Origin: Sycon ciliatum
Lineage: Eukaryota > Porifera > Calcarea > Leucosolenida > Sycettidae
Direction of reading: 5' to 3'
Assembly: GCF_964019385.1 (NCBI RefSeq)
Contig: NC_088654.1
Span: 21,522,905 to 21,586,904 of the forward strand
DNA length: 64,000 bases
Shown: positions 1-11,304 of the stretch, piece by piece
Layout: each line of letters starts with the position of its first letter
Position numbering within the stretch: position 1 is the stretch's first letter
Notes under the pieces: model-generated
Databases searched by the model: none
Seen by the model: only the letters and a program-made list of their open reading frames with translations
What the model was told of the DNA's origin: nothing
Position numbers and translations under genes: made by a program

Positions 1-53
1 TTAGCACTAAATCGCATCCAAGGCAGATCCTTAGACATGTACCTACAACTTAC

Positions 54-347
54 CAGCTTCGTTGGTATTTTGTAGTGCTGTTCCTCCAAATGGACCATAC
101 CCAGGTACAGTTCTAGCCTTCACAGAGACGTCGTACACTGTGTCTGCAGTGAGGTTAGTCAGAACGGCTGAGGTAACTGTAGCATTCACTTCTATCGACT
201 TGTTCTGACCATCAGTATCTATGTATAGCACCTGATAACCTTGTAGAACACCATTGAGCTCTTGTTGTGTTACTACTGACCAGTTGACATAGATAGATGA
301 GCTAGACAAAGCCATTGTAGTCTCAATACTAGGACCATTTGATGGCA
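54..347 (-). CDS. FN3-domain exon (most 3' exon visible)
   Basis: A 294-bp exon (98 codons) encoding one fibronectin type III domain. On the minus strand it follows a CAG acceptor and ends in a GTAAGT donor; both borders are phase 1. Visible FN3 features are the strand-B Trp in SIYVNWS, the LNGVLQGYQV turn, and the YDVSVKARTVPGYGP stretch typical of strands F-G. FN3 arrays of this kind are usually extracellular adhesion or receptor modules. Because the exon ends in a donor and not a stop, the gene continues beyond the left edge. It is very similar to the exons at 5839, 6574 and 7131, which indicates recent exon duplication. Confidence 0.85.
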
Positions 348-467
348 CTGCAGGCAGAATGCCAATACAGCAAGCATGTGTGCGCGTATCAAGAATCAGC
401 AAAGCAAATGAGCCGTTCATTTCAGGTGAATGTAGGGGAGGGGAAAAGGCAAACTAATTCATAGGAG

Positions 468-656
468 TGAAAGGACAAAATGTTACGAGTTATGAGTACT
501 GAGTACTGAGTAGGGAGTACTGAGACATTCGGCGACCTGACACTTAGCTGCAACACTTCTCCAAGGCGCAAACCAACAACCTTCCGACTTGGATGGCTCA
601 TGTTCGGAAAGGTCCAAGAGGGGATTTTCACAATTATTTAATTGGCTCACCATCCG
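468..656. repeat. Foldback MITE family A, partial copy
   Basis: One end carries GGCTCACCATCCGAGTT and the other GGACAAAATGTTACGAGTTA. The inner part has the family words GAGTACTGAGACATTCGGCGACCTGACAC and CTCCAAGGCGCAAACCAACA (quoted only as short landmarks). Related copies lie at 1006, 20335, 25738, 36791, 40470/42219 and 52175. No coding capacity is seen. Confidence 0.6.
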
Positions 657-1005
657 AGTTACAATATGATAACTTTTAGCATAAAAATAGCATAATTCTG
701 CAATGAAAAGGGGCTCAGCATGCAAAGGGTTAAGCAATGCGAAAAGCATAATTTCACGAAAATATTAGCATAATCCGTCAAGGCCTGATCATAGCTCAAT
801 GGTCCTTGCTTTTTTTAAATTTTAATAGTGCTTATAATTCCTTTAAAAGTCGGTGATTGACCCGATTTGCATGAATGCGTTTTCCGTCGGAAAGTTGTCT
901 AGTGAAGCTACCGGCAGGAAATTGGGTGAAACGATTCCAATTGAAACTATGAAGTCTCTCAATCCCTCAATGATAATTCTGATAAATCCATTGGTCCATT
1001 GAATT

Positions 1006-1355
1006 TAACTCGGATGGTGAGCCAATTAAAAGTATGGTGAAAAAAAGAGGACAAAATGTTACGAGTTATGACTAACTGTCCACCAACGTAACCAGATCTT
1101 ATACAGTCAGCGAGTGCGACAAAATGGCACAAAGCTCACAAGGAGTACTCAGATATTCGGCGACCTGACACCTAGCTCCAACACTTGTCCAAGGCGCAAA
1201 CAACAACCTTCCAACTTGTCGCAACAGGCCGCCGAATGTCTCAGTACTCCTTGTCAGTTTTGTGCCACTTTGACGCACTCGCTGACTGTGTAAGATCTGG
1301 TTACGTTGCATGGTGGACAGTTAGTCATGACTCGTAACATTTGATCCTTCTTCTT
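1006..1355. repeat. Foldback MITE family A
   Basis: Begins with AACTCGGATGGTGAGCC. It contains two arms in inverted orientation, about 1060-1165 and 1230-1355. Both carry the GTTACGAGTTATGACTAACTG word, the TACAGTCAGCGAGTGCG word and the GAGTACT...ATTCGGCG word. The arms would fold into a long hairpin. This looks like a non-autonomous DNA element. Confidence 0.6.
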
Positions 1356-2887
1356 TTCACAGTTATCACATTATGCCGCATTATGCTCACATATGCTGCT
1401 AATGTATATGATGGTTCTGTGCAAAATAACAGGGGATTTTTTTTTAACAGGGGAATTTTTGTAGAGGGCGTTGTACTGTAGTAGCAAAAGTTCAACAGGG
1501 TCAACGCACTGTCGGACCTAGCTACGACCGTCACTGCTTGTACTCGTAGTGGACTGGACATGTTATCAAGGGAGTCGTAAACTTACGACTTCCTGGTGCA
1601 TCTACTTGTACATGTACTTGTACTGTTGAGTCACCTCCACCATTAAAGGGGAAGTGCATCGATTTTTCAAGTAGGGCTCAGATGAAAGACAATTGGATAT
1701 CGGTTCCGATGGTATTTCTCGCTTGCGCGTACGGCAAGGGAAACTTGCCATATCGCCGATTTCCTGATCCCGTTTCCATGGCGACTGCAGGTGATGACGC
1801 ACATTCTGCTTAGCTCCGTGAGAGAGAAGGTCGATCACTGCAGAATTGTGTCATTTTCAGTTGTCTTCTTGTATTCACGAAGTGAAAGAAGTACTGTGTT
1901 CAATGCTGTTAGTGCCGTGAACTGTTTATTAGTAGTCCTATCCGTTGTGTACTGGGACGTGACACCGACAGGGGAAAGCTGGAGTGCGGAGACGTTAGCT
2001 GGCAAGCGAAAATAGTGACGAACCAAGTGCTGAAATCTTGGTTGGGACAAATCAAACATTCAGCATTTACCTCAACCAAGGACCATGCCGTTTGCTCTTT
2101 CCACTTCCTGAAGATGGATGCGCTGCCTCCTGGAGACTCTCCTATCTCTCGTAACATCTTCTGAAGCCAGGTGAGACGACGAGTAGCGGAGATTAGCGAA
2201 CGAAATAATGTCGTATGTTTTGAAATTTTGCTGATCATATCTCAGGAGAGATGGCATATATGAACTTAGTCCATGTGAACTCAATCAGCCCATGAACTAA
2301 CCCATGAACAAATGCTTTCCTTGCAGACGTGCATGTGTCTATCCAATCTACACGTAGAGATCATTCCATGCCCTCAATGAATGGCCTATTTATATATTAT
2401 TTGTCCATACACTTCATCTGCATGTTGTCTCTATGGAGAAGGGTATTGTTCATTTCATATGAAGAAGTTCGGGCAATAGATGCTTTCCTCTGGTACAATT
2501 CTGTTGACCTGATGTTCTTTCTAGCTTCATGGGTAGCTTAGGTGAGGTACCATGACCATCATGACTGTTTACATGAGGGTCAAACACTGCACCGTTCTTT
2601 GTTGTGACATGACGTAAGTTATTGTAAGTGCTCGCAGACTCCATACATTCCAGCAACACCTAGCATGGTTTTCCGTCAACGTTGTGGGTGAACAAATTCC
2701 TCTCCAACATATTTATACAGACATGCCAGCACACACCATGCGCCATACACACACTTGCCCTGCCCTGTTGAGTCACAGCCACGTGGGCCCGGAGGGGCAG
2801 TGGAGAGAGAATGGGAGAACGCCGCCCCATGGCGCCCGGGACACAAAAACAAGATTTTGTCCGGCTACGTAGGGAGCAACACACATA

Positions 2888-2933
2888 CATATACATACAC
2901 CACACACACACACACACACACACATACACAAAA
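2888..2933. repeat. (CA)n microsatellite
   Basis: Interrupted CA/CATA dinucleotide run in the centre of the TTAA element. Confidence 0.9.
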
Positions 2934-3176
2934 TGAGAGTTCGGATCATCTGCCACGAGACTGACGTACGGCCGGGGAGAGCTTCAGCAGCGGTGTCTAT
3001 TCCTGCCCTGGACTGAACGGATGCAGGGGTCGCAGGACACACAGTATGCACCACAACACGGCCCCACTGTCGTTGGGGGCTGAGCCACACACTTGTGACG
3101 GGCAAGAACGCCACAGCTAAGAAAGCAACGGCCACAGCGATCACTCTGGCATGCTCCACGCTGCTCCTGCACACAC

Positions 3177-3194
3177 TCTCTCCCTCTCTCTCTT

Positions 3195-3266
<72 letters not shown>
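3177..3266. repeat. (TC)n-(AC)n compound microsatellite
   Basis: A CT-rich run followed directly by an AC run. It accounts for the low-complexity open frames seen here. Confidence 0.95.
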
Positions 3267-3274
<8 letters not shown>

Positions 3275-4539
3275 ATACTGCAAGAAAGAAAGAGCGCATG
3301 AGTGTCAGATTCTTGCATAGGAAGTGTTTATCAGCACACACTTATACATGCACATGCAGGCACTCCACGACCAACTATGCACCATGCCGTATGTTCGTCA
3401 AACATAAGATTGCAATAGCCAATACCAAAGAACAACATAAACAAGATCACTTACTTCGTTCTCCTCCAAGTGTGTCCTCCCCAGCCATTTCCCTAGGCGG
3501 AATGTAGCCTACGAATTGGTTTCTCTAGACTAGGAGAAGATGCTTGGTATTCGCCATCTCTCCTGAGAAATGTTCAGCACAAATTTCAAAACATACGACA
3601 TTATTTCGTTCGCTAATCTCCGCTACTCGTCGTCTCACCTGGCTTCAGAAGATGTTACGAGAGATAGGAGAGTCTCCAGCAGGCAGCGCATCCATCTTCA
3701 GGAAGTGGAAAGAGCAAACGGCATGGTCCTTGGTTAAGGTAAATGCTGAATGTTTGATTTGTCCCAACCAAGATTTCAGCACTTGGTTCGTCACGATTTT
3801 CGCTTGCCAGCTAACGTCTCCGCACTCCAGCTTTCCCCTGTCGGTGTCACGTCCCAGTACACAACGGAGAGGACTACTAATAAACAGTTCACGGCACTAA
3901 CAGCATTGAACACAGTACTTCTTTCACTTCGTGAATACAAGAAGACAACTGAAAATGACACAATTCTGCAGTGATCGACCTTCTCTCTCACGGAGCTAAG
4001 CAGAATGTGCGTCATCACCTGTAGTCGCCATGGAAACGGGATCAGGAAATCGGCGATATGGCAAGTTTCCCTTGCCGTACGCAAGCGAGAAATATACCAT
4101 CGGAACCGATATCCAATTGTCTTTCATCTGAGCCCTACTTGAAAAATCGATGCACTTCCCCTTTAAACTGCGCTCTTTAGCCGACTAGACCCTCCTGCAC
4201 ACAACCATCACCATTGCGAGGACACTTCCGTAGACGATATTGATAAACTCCTTGAGACAGCTGTTTCGCTAATACATAGCTCATCAGTGAAGGTAGATGT
4301 TGAATGATTAAAAATATAGACCAAACTGCTATTATATAGGGGTTTTCCACATACAAAACTGGCATAGCCAAGGTGATAACGCGGGAAAGAGAAAAGTGTG
4401 AAGTACTGTTGACGGGCATTGGACATGCATGCAGCGTCGGAAAATCGGCGCGGAAAATCAATCACTATTCAATGCAGAAATAACGTCTTTTTCTCTCTTT
4501 TTTCTTTCTTTTTTTCTCCGCGAGGACACGGGATTCTTT

Positions 4540-4900
4540 TTTCATGGAGGGGTGGTATGTTAGGCCCACAAGTAATTACAATATATTAATTCATATAATT
4601 CATTAGTTCATGCATTATTCATTTGGCCTGGGTAGCTACTTGCGCGTCCATGTTTGCCATAGCTACCCAGGCCCTTTATATTGCGTCGCTCTCTCTTCAA
4701 CTCTCTCTCTCTTCAATACGCTCTCTTCAACTCGCTCTCTTCAATAATCACCATGTAGTCGTTTCGTCTCCTCCTGGTCTTAGTCATCCCGTCTCTAATA
4801 AATGTCGTTCCACCATCCTACCTGTTCCCGTTGTCCTAGTGAACAATAAATGCCTCTTGTTCGGACCCAATAATACTGATCCTGTTGGGCTTTTTCAATG
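4540..4900 (+). other. Possible LTR-retrotransposon 3' end remnant
   Basis: A purine-rich GGAGGGGTGG tract is followed by TGTTAGGCCCACAAG, which resembles a polypurine tract followed by an LTR start. A perfect 14-bp inverted repeat (GGCCTGGGTAGCTA at 4625-4638 with its complement at 4660-4673, 21-nt loop) and an AATAAA at about 4845 lie inside. No coding region or second LTR is visible, so the assignment is tentative. Confidence 0.25.
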
Positions 4901-5049
4901 GCATTGTTGCTGATGGTGGCGCAGGCCAATCATCGAAATGTCAAGCATCATGAATAGTTGCGATGTGCAGCATTGTGGGAATGGGGGTCCCACCAAATCC
5001 CTGTTTGGATGGTTGAAGCTTCAAGACACTTCAATTATTTATGAATTTT

Positions 5050-5150
5050 GCAACAAGAACTCAGATGGAGAGCGAAGAAAAAAATTGTAACATGGAAATT
5101 GTGGGCACAAGTTATGCGATCGAGTCCACCAACTAAACCAGATTTTAACC
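5050..5150. repeat. Degenerate MITE fragment
   Basis: Carries AACTCAGATGGAGAGCG and GTCCACCAACTAAACCAG, matching the element at 8100-8695. Only one end is present. Confidence 0.4.
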
Positions 5151-5838
5151 CTTTGGAGTCAATAACTTTTTTGCTTCCGCAGAATTTGTGGCAGTCACGA
5201 AAATGCGCACTCAATTTCCAACATAACTTTGGTTCTACAGCACCGATTTTGAAGATCTTGGGCTCGTTGGAAGGCTCTTGATGATACAAATACGATGAGC
5301 CCAAACTCGCCAAGAGCACAACTCATTGTCCGCCACAACGCGAGTCCAGCTGCAGTTGTGAGATGAACTCGGTCTCCTGCAGCCATTTCACTGAATCTAG
5401 CTCGGAACTTTTTTCGAGTAGAAGCTTACCTTGCCGTGACTTCGCGCCGTGCCGGTCCTGGTGCCGCCTGTCGTGAAGCTCGCAAAATCTCTTTTTTTAC
5501 TCACTGCTGACTCGCAGCACGCAGCGTAGAAAATTGAAAATGTTCGATCGCTCGTCGCTCACTCAAACTTCATCGAAGAGACTTCGGACCTGATTTGGCC
5601 GAGAACCAAAGGTTTGACTGCGCCCACATGCATACAAAATGCCCATGGTTCGAAATCGAACCATAAATTCGCAACGAGATGAGTGGCTTGTCTATTGAAA
5701 GCCTATCCACTCACTCTCAGTAAAATATGCGAGTTTGTGGCTGTGTAAAATCATGGCTGACATGCCTTTTATTCCCGGTGTTGAAGGAGGAAAATAAACG
5801 CACAGCAGTAGGTATCCTAGCAGGATTCCAAAGCTCAC

Positions 5839-6132
5839 CATCTTGCAATGTTCGTAGTGTGGCCACAGCTCCATTCGGTCCATATCCTGGACTGGTTATA
5901 CCTTTCACTGATAATTGGTAGACTGAGTGAGGAAATAGATAGCTGAAAGTAATGGAAGTCACTGAAGCGTTCACATCAGCAAAGGTATTCTGCCCAGCAG
6001 TATCTGTGAGTTGCACCTGATAACCTATTAGAAGACCATTGAGTTCTTGTGGTGATAGTGTTGACCAATTGAGGTAGATAGATGAGCTAGACAAAGCCTT
6101 CATGAACTGTATACGAGGACCAACTGATGGAA
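5839..6132 (-). CDS. FN3-domain exon
   Basis: A 294-bp, phase 1-1 exon encoding one FN3 domain. It follows a TGCAG acceptor and ends in a GTGAGC donor. The VPSVGP start, SSSIYLNWS strand B, LNGLLIGYQV and YQLSVKGITSPGYGP segments match its neighbours. The glycine-rich strand-F/G region is kept, so the fold should be intact. It splices to the 54-347 exon without a frame change. Confidence 0.85.
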
Positions 6133-6573
6133 CTGCATAAAGCATAGTAATTATTGGAATGAACATGCACTCATACTATATTTACACGCTCTGAAGAAAC
6201 ACTGTGGCATTTAAATAGCAGCAATCGGTGAATAGGAGAATAGTTAGTAAGCATATCACAAGACATTCACCACATCTATTTATATTACAGGTTAAGAACT
6301 AAGTCTTACCCACGACCCTGTGCAAAAGGCAATACTACCACCTACTGTGCTAAAAGCTGCAACAGTCATGCATCATACTACACTAAAAACTATCAAGCTT
6401 ATCACGACAGCAGTCATGCATCATACTACACTAACAACTGTCAAGCTTATCACGACAGCAGTCATGCATTCTGCTATGTTCTAGTGCTGACTATTCAAGG
6501 ATTATTCAAGTACATAATTATTGTGATATGCAAAGCACAACGTTGTATGGATTCTGATTGAATATTAACTCAC

Positions 6574-6867
6574 CGCCCTCCCCAGTTCTTTGTGCTGCGT
6601 AGGATCCATAGGAACCATATCCAGCCCCAGTTTTCGCTTTAACAGAGATGTTGTAGACCGTTAGGAAATACAGGTTACTTAGGATGGTGGATGTTACAGA
6701 GGCGCTCAAATCCACAGTTTTAGTCTGACCAGCAGTATCTATGTATTGCACCTTGTAACCTTGTAGAACACCATTCAGTTCCTTTTGTGTTAGAGTTGAC
6801 CAGCTGACATAGATAGATGAGCTAGACAAAGCCATTGTGGTCTGTATACTAGGACCAGTTGATGGCA
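6574..6867 (-). CDS. FN3-domain exon
   Basis: A 294-bp, phase 1-1 exon with a TGCAG acceptor and GTGAGT donor. It encodes VPSTGP, SSSIYVSWS, LNGVLQGYKV and YNISVKAKTGAGYG. It is one of four closely related FN3 exons between 54 and 7424, spaced by introns of a few hundred bases to 5.5 kb. Confidence 0.85.
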
Positions 6868-7130
6868 CTGCAGAGTACAATAACACACAGTTGCTAGTGG
6901 CAATAACACTGCACGAACTATGCTTAGGAAGTTTATAACAGACGTTGTCCACCATCCAACACGACTACCATCTCCTCACATTTCAAAGTCTACAGATCAT
7001 CCAGAATCCCTGTTATTAGCCACAGCCGAATTGGTGAATCATGATCCTCAACTTCTGACAGAAAAGGCCAAAATACAACAGGGATATGCTCAAATGTGGG
7101 AGGTACAGTATATTTAGCACAATTACCTAC

Positions 7131-7424
7131 CATTCTCATTTGTCAGCACTGTTGATACTTTCCCAAAAGGACCATATCCAACACTTGTTTTAGCGCGAAC
7201 CGAAATTGTGTAGGAGGTGTACACTGCAAGCATAGTTAGGGTAGTGGATATGATCCCAGCCGAACATTCTACAGTTTTATTCTGGCCATCAGCATCTATG
7301 TATTTTACCTGATAACCTTTTAGAACACCATTCAGTTCTTGTTGTGTTAGTATTGACCAGTTAATATAGATAGATGAGCTGGATAGGGCAATGGCTGACA
7401 GTATGCTAGGACCAGTTGCTGGAA
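7131..7424 (-). CDS. FN3-domain exon
   Basis: A 294-bp, phase 1-1 exon with a TTCAG acceptor and a slightly weaker GTAGGT donor. The domain has VPATGP, SSSIYINWS, LNGVLKGYQV and YTISVRAKTSVGYGP. It is the most diverged of the four-exon cluster at the nucleotide level around the first strand. Confidence 0.85.
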
Positions 7425-7635
7425 CTGAAGAGTGGGCGACAAGAAAATTAGCCATGACAAGATTAGCGTCCAAAGCTTAAAAGTATCTTCTATGGTGGAA
7501 GTTAATTTTCAAACCATCTTCAAACCATCACCCATACTCACCAGGAACATTTTTCTTAAAACAAATCAGGCATTGACGGAATGACATTGCAAACCAGTAG
7601 CAGCAATTAATCGTGAGCAATTTTAGAAAAGTAGG

Positions 7636-7900
7636 CGAGCATCCTGGGATAGTAAAATACACTGATTGACAAACAGAGGGTACCAGGTTCAAGTCCTGCT
7701 TGGAAGCGGAAGGATTTTACCCGTGCAGCGACCCACAGTTAAAATAATGGGAACTTGTGGCCTGCCACGAGTGAAAAATGGATGCAGTGCATAGGTTTTC
7801 GGTCTTTGATCACCTTGCTGGCGGGCTGACTACTCACCTCGCACAGCTTTAGGAGCTGCATCTGCGCCTAAGACCTATGCAAGGTGATGGCATTCCAATG
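7636..7900 (+). repeat. tRNA-derived SINE, copy 1
   Basis: Contains GGTTCAAGTCC, a pol III B-box-like word, within TACCAGGTTCAAGTCCTGC. It is followed by GGGAACTTGTGGCC, GGATGCAG and GCTGCATCTGC blocks. The same blocks occur in the same order on the minus strand at 24288-24585, so this is a dispersed family. No A box is clear. Confidence 0.55.
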
Positions 7901-8099
7901 TATGTGGAAAACTCAATCTAACTGAGTCTCAAGCGAACCATGATTTTTTGCTATGCTCTAAGCTCTGTTCATGCATGATATTGAGCACTCTCTGCAGCTC
8001 GGAGATCAACAGATTTGTGAACTTGAACGTTTATAAAGATATTAGTTATTTAACATGTGTGATAAAACGATTATATAATTATAATGAATTAACTCAGAT

Positions 8100-8695
8100 G
8101 GAGAGCCAAGGTTTAATTTATACAAAAGAGAAAGACCAAGGAACTACAAGTTACGCGATACTGTCCACTAACACCACCAGGTACTAAACAATCAGCTCAT
8201 GCGATAACATTGCACGACACTGACCGACGGTACTGACGTTCTACAACTAACTGGCTAACAGCTATAGCACATCTTGGTTGCGCACTCTTGCATGCGCATC
8301 TTTTGCGCCGCACAAGTTGTGTGGAATGTTGCTTTACGTTCTTGAATCGTGGTTTGACCGTATTGTCCAATGGTCTTGCCAGTATCGTCATCGACATGCA
8401 TGAACATCCGCCAACGTCCTTCACAGCTGAGACTTTCAGCTCGTGCTTATCTTGGTTGCGCTCACCTTCCTCTCCTTATGTTATTTCTATAACTTAGAAC
8501 TTTCTAAGTTGGAAGGCTGTTGGAGTGCGCATCCAAGATGTGCTAGAGCTGTTAGCCAGTTAGTTGTAGAACGTCAGTACCATCGGTCAGTGTCATGCAA
8601 TGTTATCGCATGAGCTGATTGTTTAGTAACTGGTGGTGTTAGTGGACAGCATAGCGTAACTTGTAGTTCCTTGGTCTTTCTCTTTAATAAATTAG
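8100..8695. mobile_element. Foldback MITE with ~175-bp inverted arms
   Basis: The arms are about 8117-8290 and 8515-8690 and differ at only a few positions. Shared landmarks are AAAGACCAAGGAACTACAAG, GCTCATGCGATAACATTGCA and CTAACTGGCTAACAGCTATA with their complements. The arm words resemble family A, suggesting a divergent member. No transposase is present. Confidence 0.75.
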
Positions 8696-8846
8696 TCGAA
8701 AAATGTTCTGACGATATCAAACATTAATGATGTGAAATGTGTGGGTTACAGAGAAGGTTGCGCCCCACCCGCCTGTATGGATTCACAGGAAGTATGAGTT
8801 ACGAAGTCTCAAGAATATGTTGAACGGTCTGTCCTGGGATGACGAC

Positions 8847-8918
8847 TACACCATAGCTCAGTGGTTATAGCATAGCTGGCCTCAAGCCAGGGTCCCTGGT
8901 TCAAATCCTGGTGGTGAC
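8847..8918 (+). tRNA. tRNA-like sequence (pseudogene or SINE head)
   Basis: The sequence folds as a tRNA. The acceptor stem has five pairs then mismatches, the A box is TAGCTCAGTGGTTATAGCA, the anticodon stem is GCTGG/CCAGG-like, and the B box is GGTTCAAATCC with one T-stem mismatch. The 7-nt anticodon loop lacks the usual U33, and its middle triplet would be TCA. These defects favour a pseudogene or a SINE-type tRNA relic over a working gene. Confidence 0.5.
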
Positions 8919-8929
8919 AGTCATTTATT

Positions 8930-9625
8930 CTTCAGAATTTTCCCGTTCGCGTCTTTCCCTCAAACCAGTGGATATTAACATGCATAAGGTGTTAGTGTAG
9001 TTTAGAGCTATTGCATGATGCTTGTTGTGTATGAAATTTAGCGTGCAGCTAAACATTTTCTTTCTATACAGACATAGAATGATATGTGTTCATTTCTCGT
9101 GGAAATAAACGAGAAATAATGTTCTTTGTAGATTTTTGCACGTGATCATCGATGGGTGCGAGGGCACAGCAGCTGCTGAAAAAGCGTGCTAGCGCAGAGT
9201 GCTGTTCTTTCTTTTTCTTCTTGCCAGACAGAAATTTGCCCACCCACCCACCCTGCTGTTCTGTTAATGCCATACGTCAAACCGTCATTGCTACAAATGC
9301 TGGTGCTGCTGATTCTGAGTATATGATTGTGCTTCATATGCACTGGCAGTATGGCCACTGTTACGAAGAGTAAGCTGTTGCAGGTGTGGCTGACTCTGGC
9401 TAGCTGTTGCACATGCTTTAGTTGCTTATTGTTCCATAGGTATGCTGCTGCTGCTGTTTGTTTTTTGCTTGTTGTTGCGGAAGCTAGTTGTCTGATGCTG
9501 TTGCTGTTGCGAGTTTTCACAAAACGTTTTCTTTGGCAAGAAGGTCTTGTGCAGTAAGCCTACACACCCCGTATTTCGTTCTGTGTGCAGTGGTAGATGC
9601 AAAATAGACAAAGAAGTAAACTTAC
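8930..9625. other. Intron sequence, nothing recognised
   Basis: AT-rich sequence between the tRNA-like locus and the next FN3 exon. Open frames on either strand show no domain signature. Confidence 0.5.
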
Positions 9626-9922
9626 CATTTTCATAGGTTTTCTGAGTCACTGGTTTTCCGTATGGACCTGCTCCTGCGCCAGTTTTAGCCCTGACTGATA
9701 TATTGTACTTCGTGTACGCCTGAAGCTGGGTGAGATTAGCTGAGTTAGCTTTAGAGCCCACCTCAATCGTTCCATTTAATCTGCTGGTGGTATCAATATA
9801 TTGGAGAGTATAGCCTTGAAGAACACCTCTCAGTACTTCCTGTGTCAGTGACACCCATGTGATCATGATTGAAGAGCTACCAGTTGCTCTAATGGAATCT
9901 ATCGAAGGGCCTCCTGTTGGTG
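9626..9922 (-). CDS. FN3-domain exon
   Basis: A 297-bp, phase 1-1 exon (one codon longer than the 294-bp exons) with an ATTCAG acceptor and GTAAGT donor. The exon begins with CACCAACAGG and encodes APTGGPS, SSSIMITWVS, LRGVLQGYTLQY and YNISVRAKTGAGAGPYG. It is diverged from the downstream four-exon cluster but has the same layout. Confidence 0.85.
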
Positions 9923-10170
9923 CTGAATGGACACAGGAAAAAGTATCTTACATTCAATATAAGAACTATTAGAAGCGCTTATATGGTAACTCAGGCTTAT
10001 GGCGCCAACATAACTCGCATGAAAAGCCTTTTTTGTCCAATTTTGCCCATTCGTTGTCGGTTGAAGTAGCAGAAAGGAACACTATTAATCCCTAATTGCT
10101 TGTTTTACAAGGTTTGTGATAAGCAATGAATGTATGCAGTGCTGCCAAACTCAAATGTGGAATTATTCCC

Positions 10171-10845
10171 GTAGCTATGCAGAAGACGTTACTTCAGTAA
10201 CGTCTGGCGCTAGCCAGGGTCTACACAGCTTTAATTTGGTATTTGTGTGTTTGTTTGTGTGTTTGTTTGTTTGTTTGTGTCACGCCTGGCGCTATCCCGT
10301 ATCTGACGGCAAAAAAAGCATAGGGATGTTATAAATTTTTCAATTCTCCTATTGTTTTCAGGCATATCCTGGGATTCGAACCCGCACTATCGCCCTACAT
10401 GCATTCCCCCATACACTTCGCATTCATACCCATTCTTCCAAGTTGCTTCACATTATGATCTTGCGTTTGAAAGCCCTATTTGAATATTGTGGGCAGCTGT
10501 ATGTGGCCAGCTGTGTTTGATGGTACGGTACGGTACGGGAGACGGTGTCGTATTACCCTCGATCGTACCTGTCCCGTACCTATCCCCTACCGTACCGTAC
10601 CATCAAAGACGGCTGGCCACAATGCATATTCAAATAGGGCTTTCAAATGCAAGATCATAATGTGAAGCAACTTGGAAGAATTAGTATGTATGCGAAGTGT
10701 ATCGGGGGATGCATGCAGGGCGCGCGATAGTGCGGGTTCGAATCCCAGGTTATGTTTAAAAAAAGGAATTTTTAAAAGAATTTATAACATCCCTATGCTT
10801 TTTTTGTCATAGCGTAGGGCCCTGAGCTTCCAAGCTCTCTCGTCT
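10171..10845. mobile_element. Palindromic element with paired tRNA-like B boxes, copy 1
   Basis: Starts CCCGTAGCTATGCAGAAGAC and ends AAGCTCTCTCG. Two long arms face each other around a GGTACGGTACGG / CCGTACCGTACC centre (about 10520-10605). Each arm carries a B-box-like GGTTCGAATCCC (minus strand near 10375, plus strand near 10735), the GATGTTATAAA word, and the GAAGCAACTTGGAAGAA word. A terminal TACTTCAGTAACGTC hairpin follows the start. Copies 2 and 3 are at 13797 and 24205. Confidence 0.7.
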
Positions 10846-10984
10846 ATAAAGTATAAATAGAAAAGTGGTTTGCCAAAAATACTGATAGTCTGCTTTGCAT
10901 GGATATTTGTCCATGGAAAACAGAATATCAGTATTCGGAGGGTCGGAGCATTTAATGCTCCGACCCTCCTAATGCTCCGACCCT

Positions 10985-11300
10985 CCTATTGACATTATTT
11001 TGCACATACTGCATCCAATTGGTTTGAGAAAGACAGATGTCCATCAACCAGTATACCTAAGTATGGAGCGGAAGCAGATGGGACTATGGAAATGCCCCAG
11101 CAGTTAACTGCGGTGCCAGGTGGCAAGTCTGTGCCCAGTCGCCGGAGCAGGACAAACTGAGTCTTGGACGGGTAGCAGACCAAGTCTAGGTAGTGATCCA
11201 GAGCGACTAGGTCATCACTTAGCTGGGTTGTGTTGATCTTGATGGACTGGTATCTCCTATAGACAAACAGGCATGACCGAGCCCTTTGGCCGGAGGAGTC
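10985..11300 (-). pseudogene. Non-LTR reverse transcriptase fragment
   Basis: About 100 codons resembling the part of a LINE RT just after the YxDD region: KTQFVLLRRLG, then YLGILVDGHLSFSNQLDAVCAK (landmarks YLGILVD and LSFSNQ). It resembles YLGLLLDSSLSFEQQVERAC of the LINE at 14585-17380, so it is probably a relic of the same family. Both ends are truncated. Confidence 0.6.
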
Positions 11301-11304
11301 CACA

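Larger units (their letters stand above)
1643..4166. mobile_element. TTAA-flanked element with ~610-bp inverted arms
   Basis: The left end reads TTAA then AGGGGAAGTGCATCGA; the right end reads the inverted TCGATGCACTTCCCCT then TTAA. The inverted arms run about 1647-2256 and 3553-4162 and are nearly identical. They end internally at CTCTCCTGAGA and its complement. The centre (2257-3552) has no recognisable transposase and holds CA and TC/AC microsatellites. A TTAA target duplication is characteristic of piggyBac-type transposition, so I infer a non-autonomous element mobilised by a piggyBac-like enzyme. A shared open frame of about 110 codons in both arms is probably a by-product of arm identity. 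A diverged second copy starts at 54943. Confidence 0.75.
348..5838. other. Intron with nested repeats
   Basis: This intron of the FN3 gene holds two foldback-MITE copies (468-656 and 1006-1355), the large TTAA element (1643-4166), a possible LTR remnant near 4556, and a degenerate MITE fragment near 5050-5150. I see no exon in it. The stretches 656-1005, 4170-4550 and 5150-5838 show nothing I can name. Confidence 0.6.

Noticed and set aside
1791..2238. Open frames of 70-118 codons in the arms of the TTAA element, mirrored at 3544-3900
   Set aside because: They coincide with the inverted arms, lack domain signatures, and their conservation is explained by arm identity.
3095..3507. Long open frames with Ser-Leu and His-Thr repeats
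   Set aside because: Produced entirely by the TC/AC microsatellite; the same holds for the GA run at 55937-56050.
9146..9557. Open frames on both strands near an FN3 exon
   Set aside because: Part of the minus-strand frame is the FN3 exon reading through its donor; the rest is low-complexity Cys/Leu or Gln-rich sequence.
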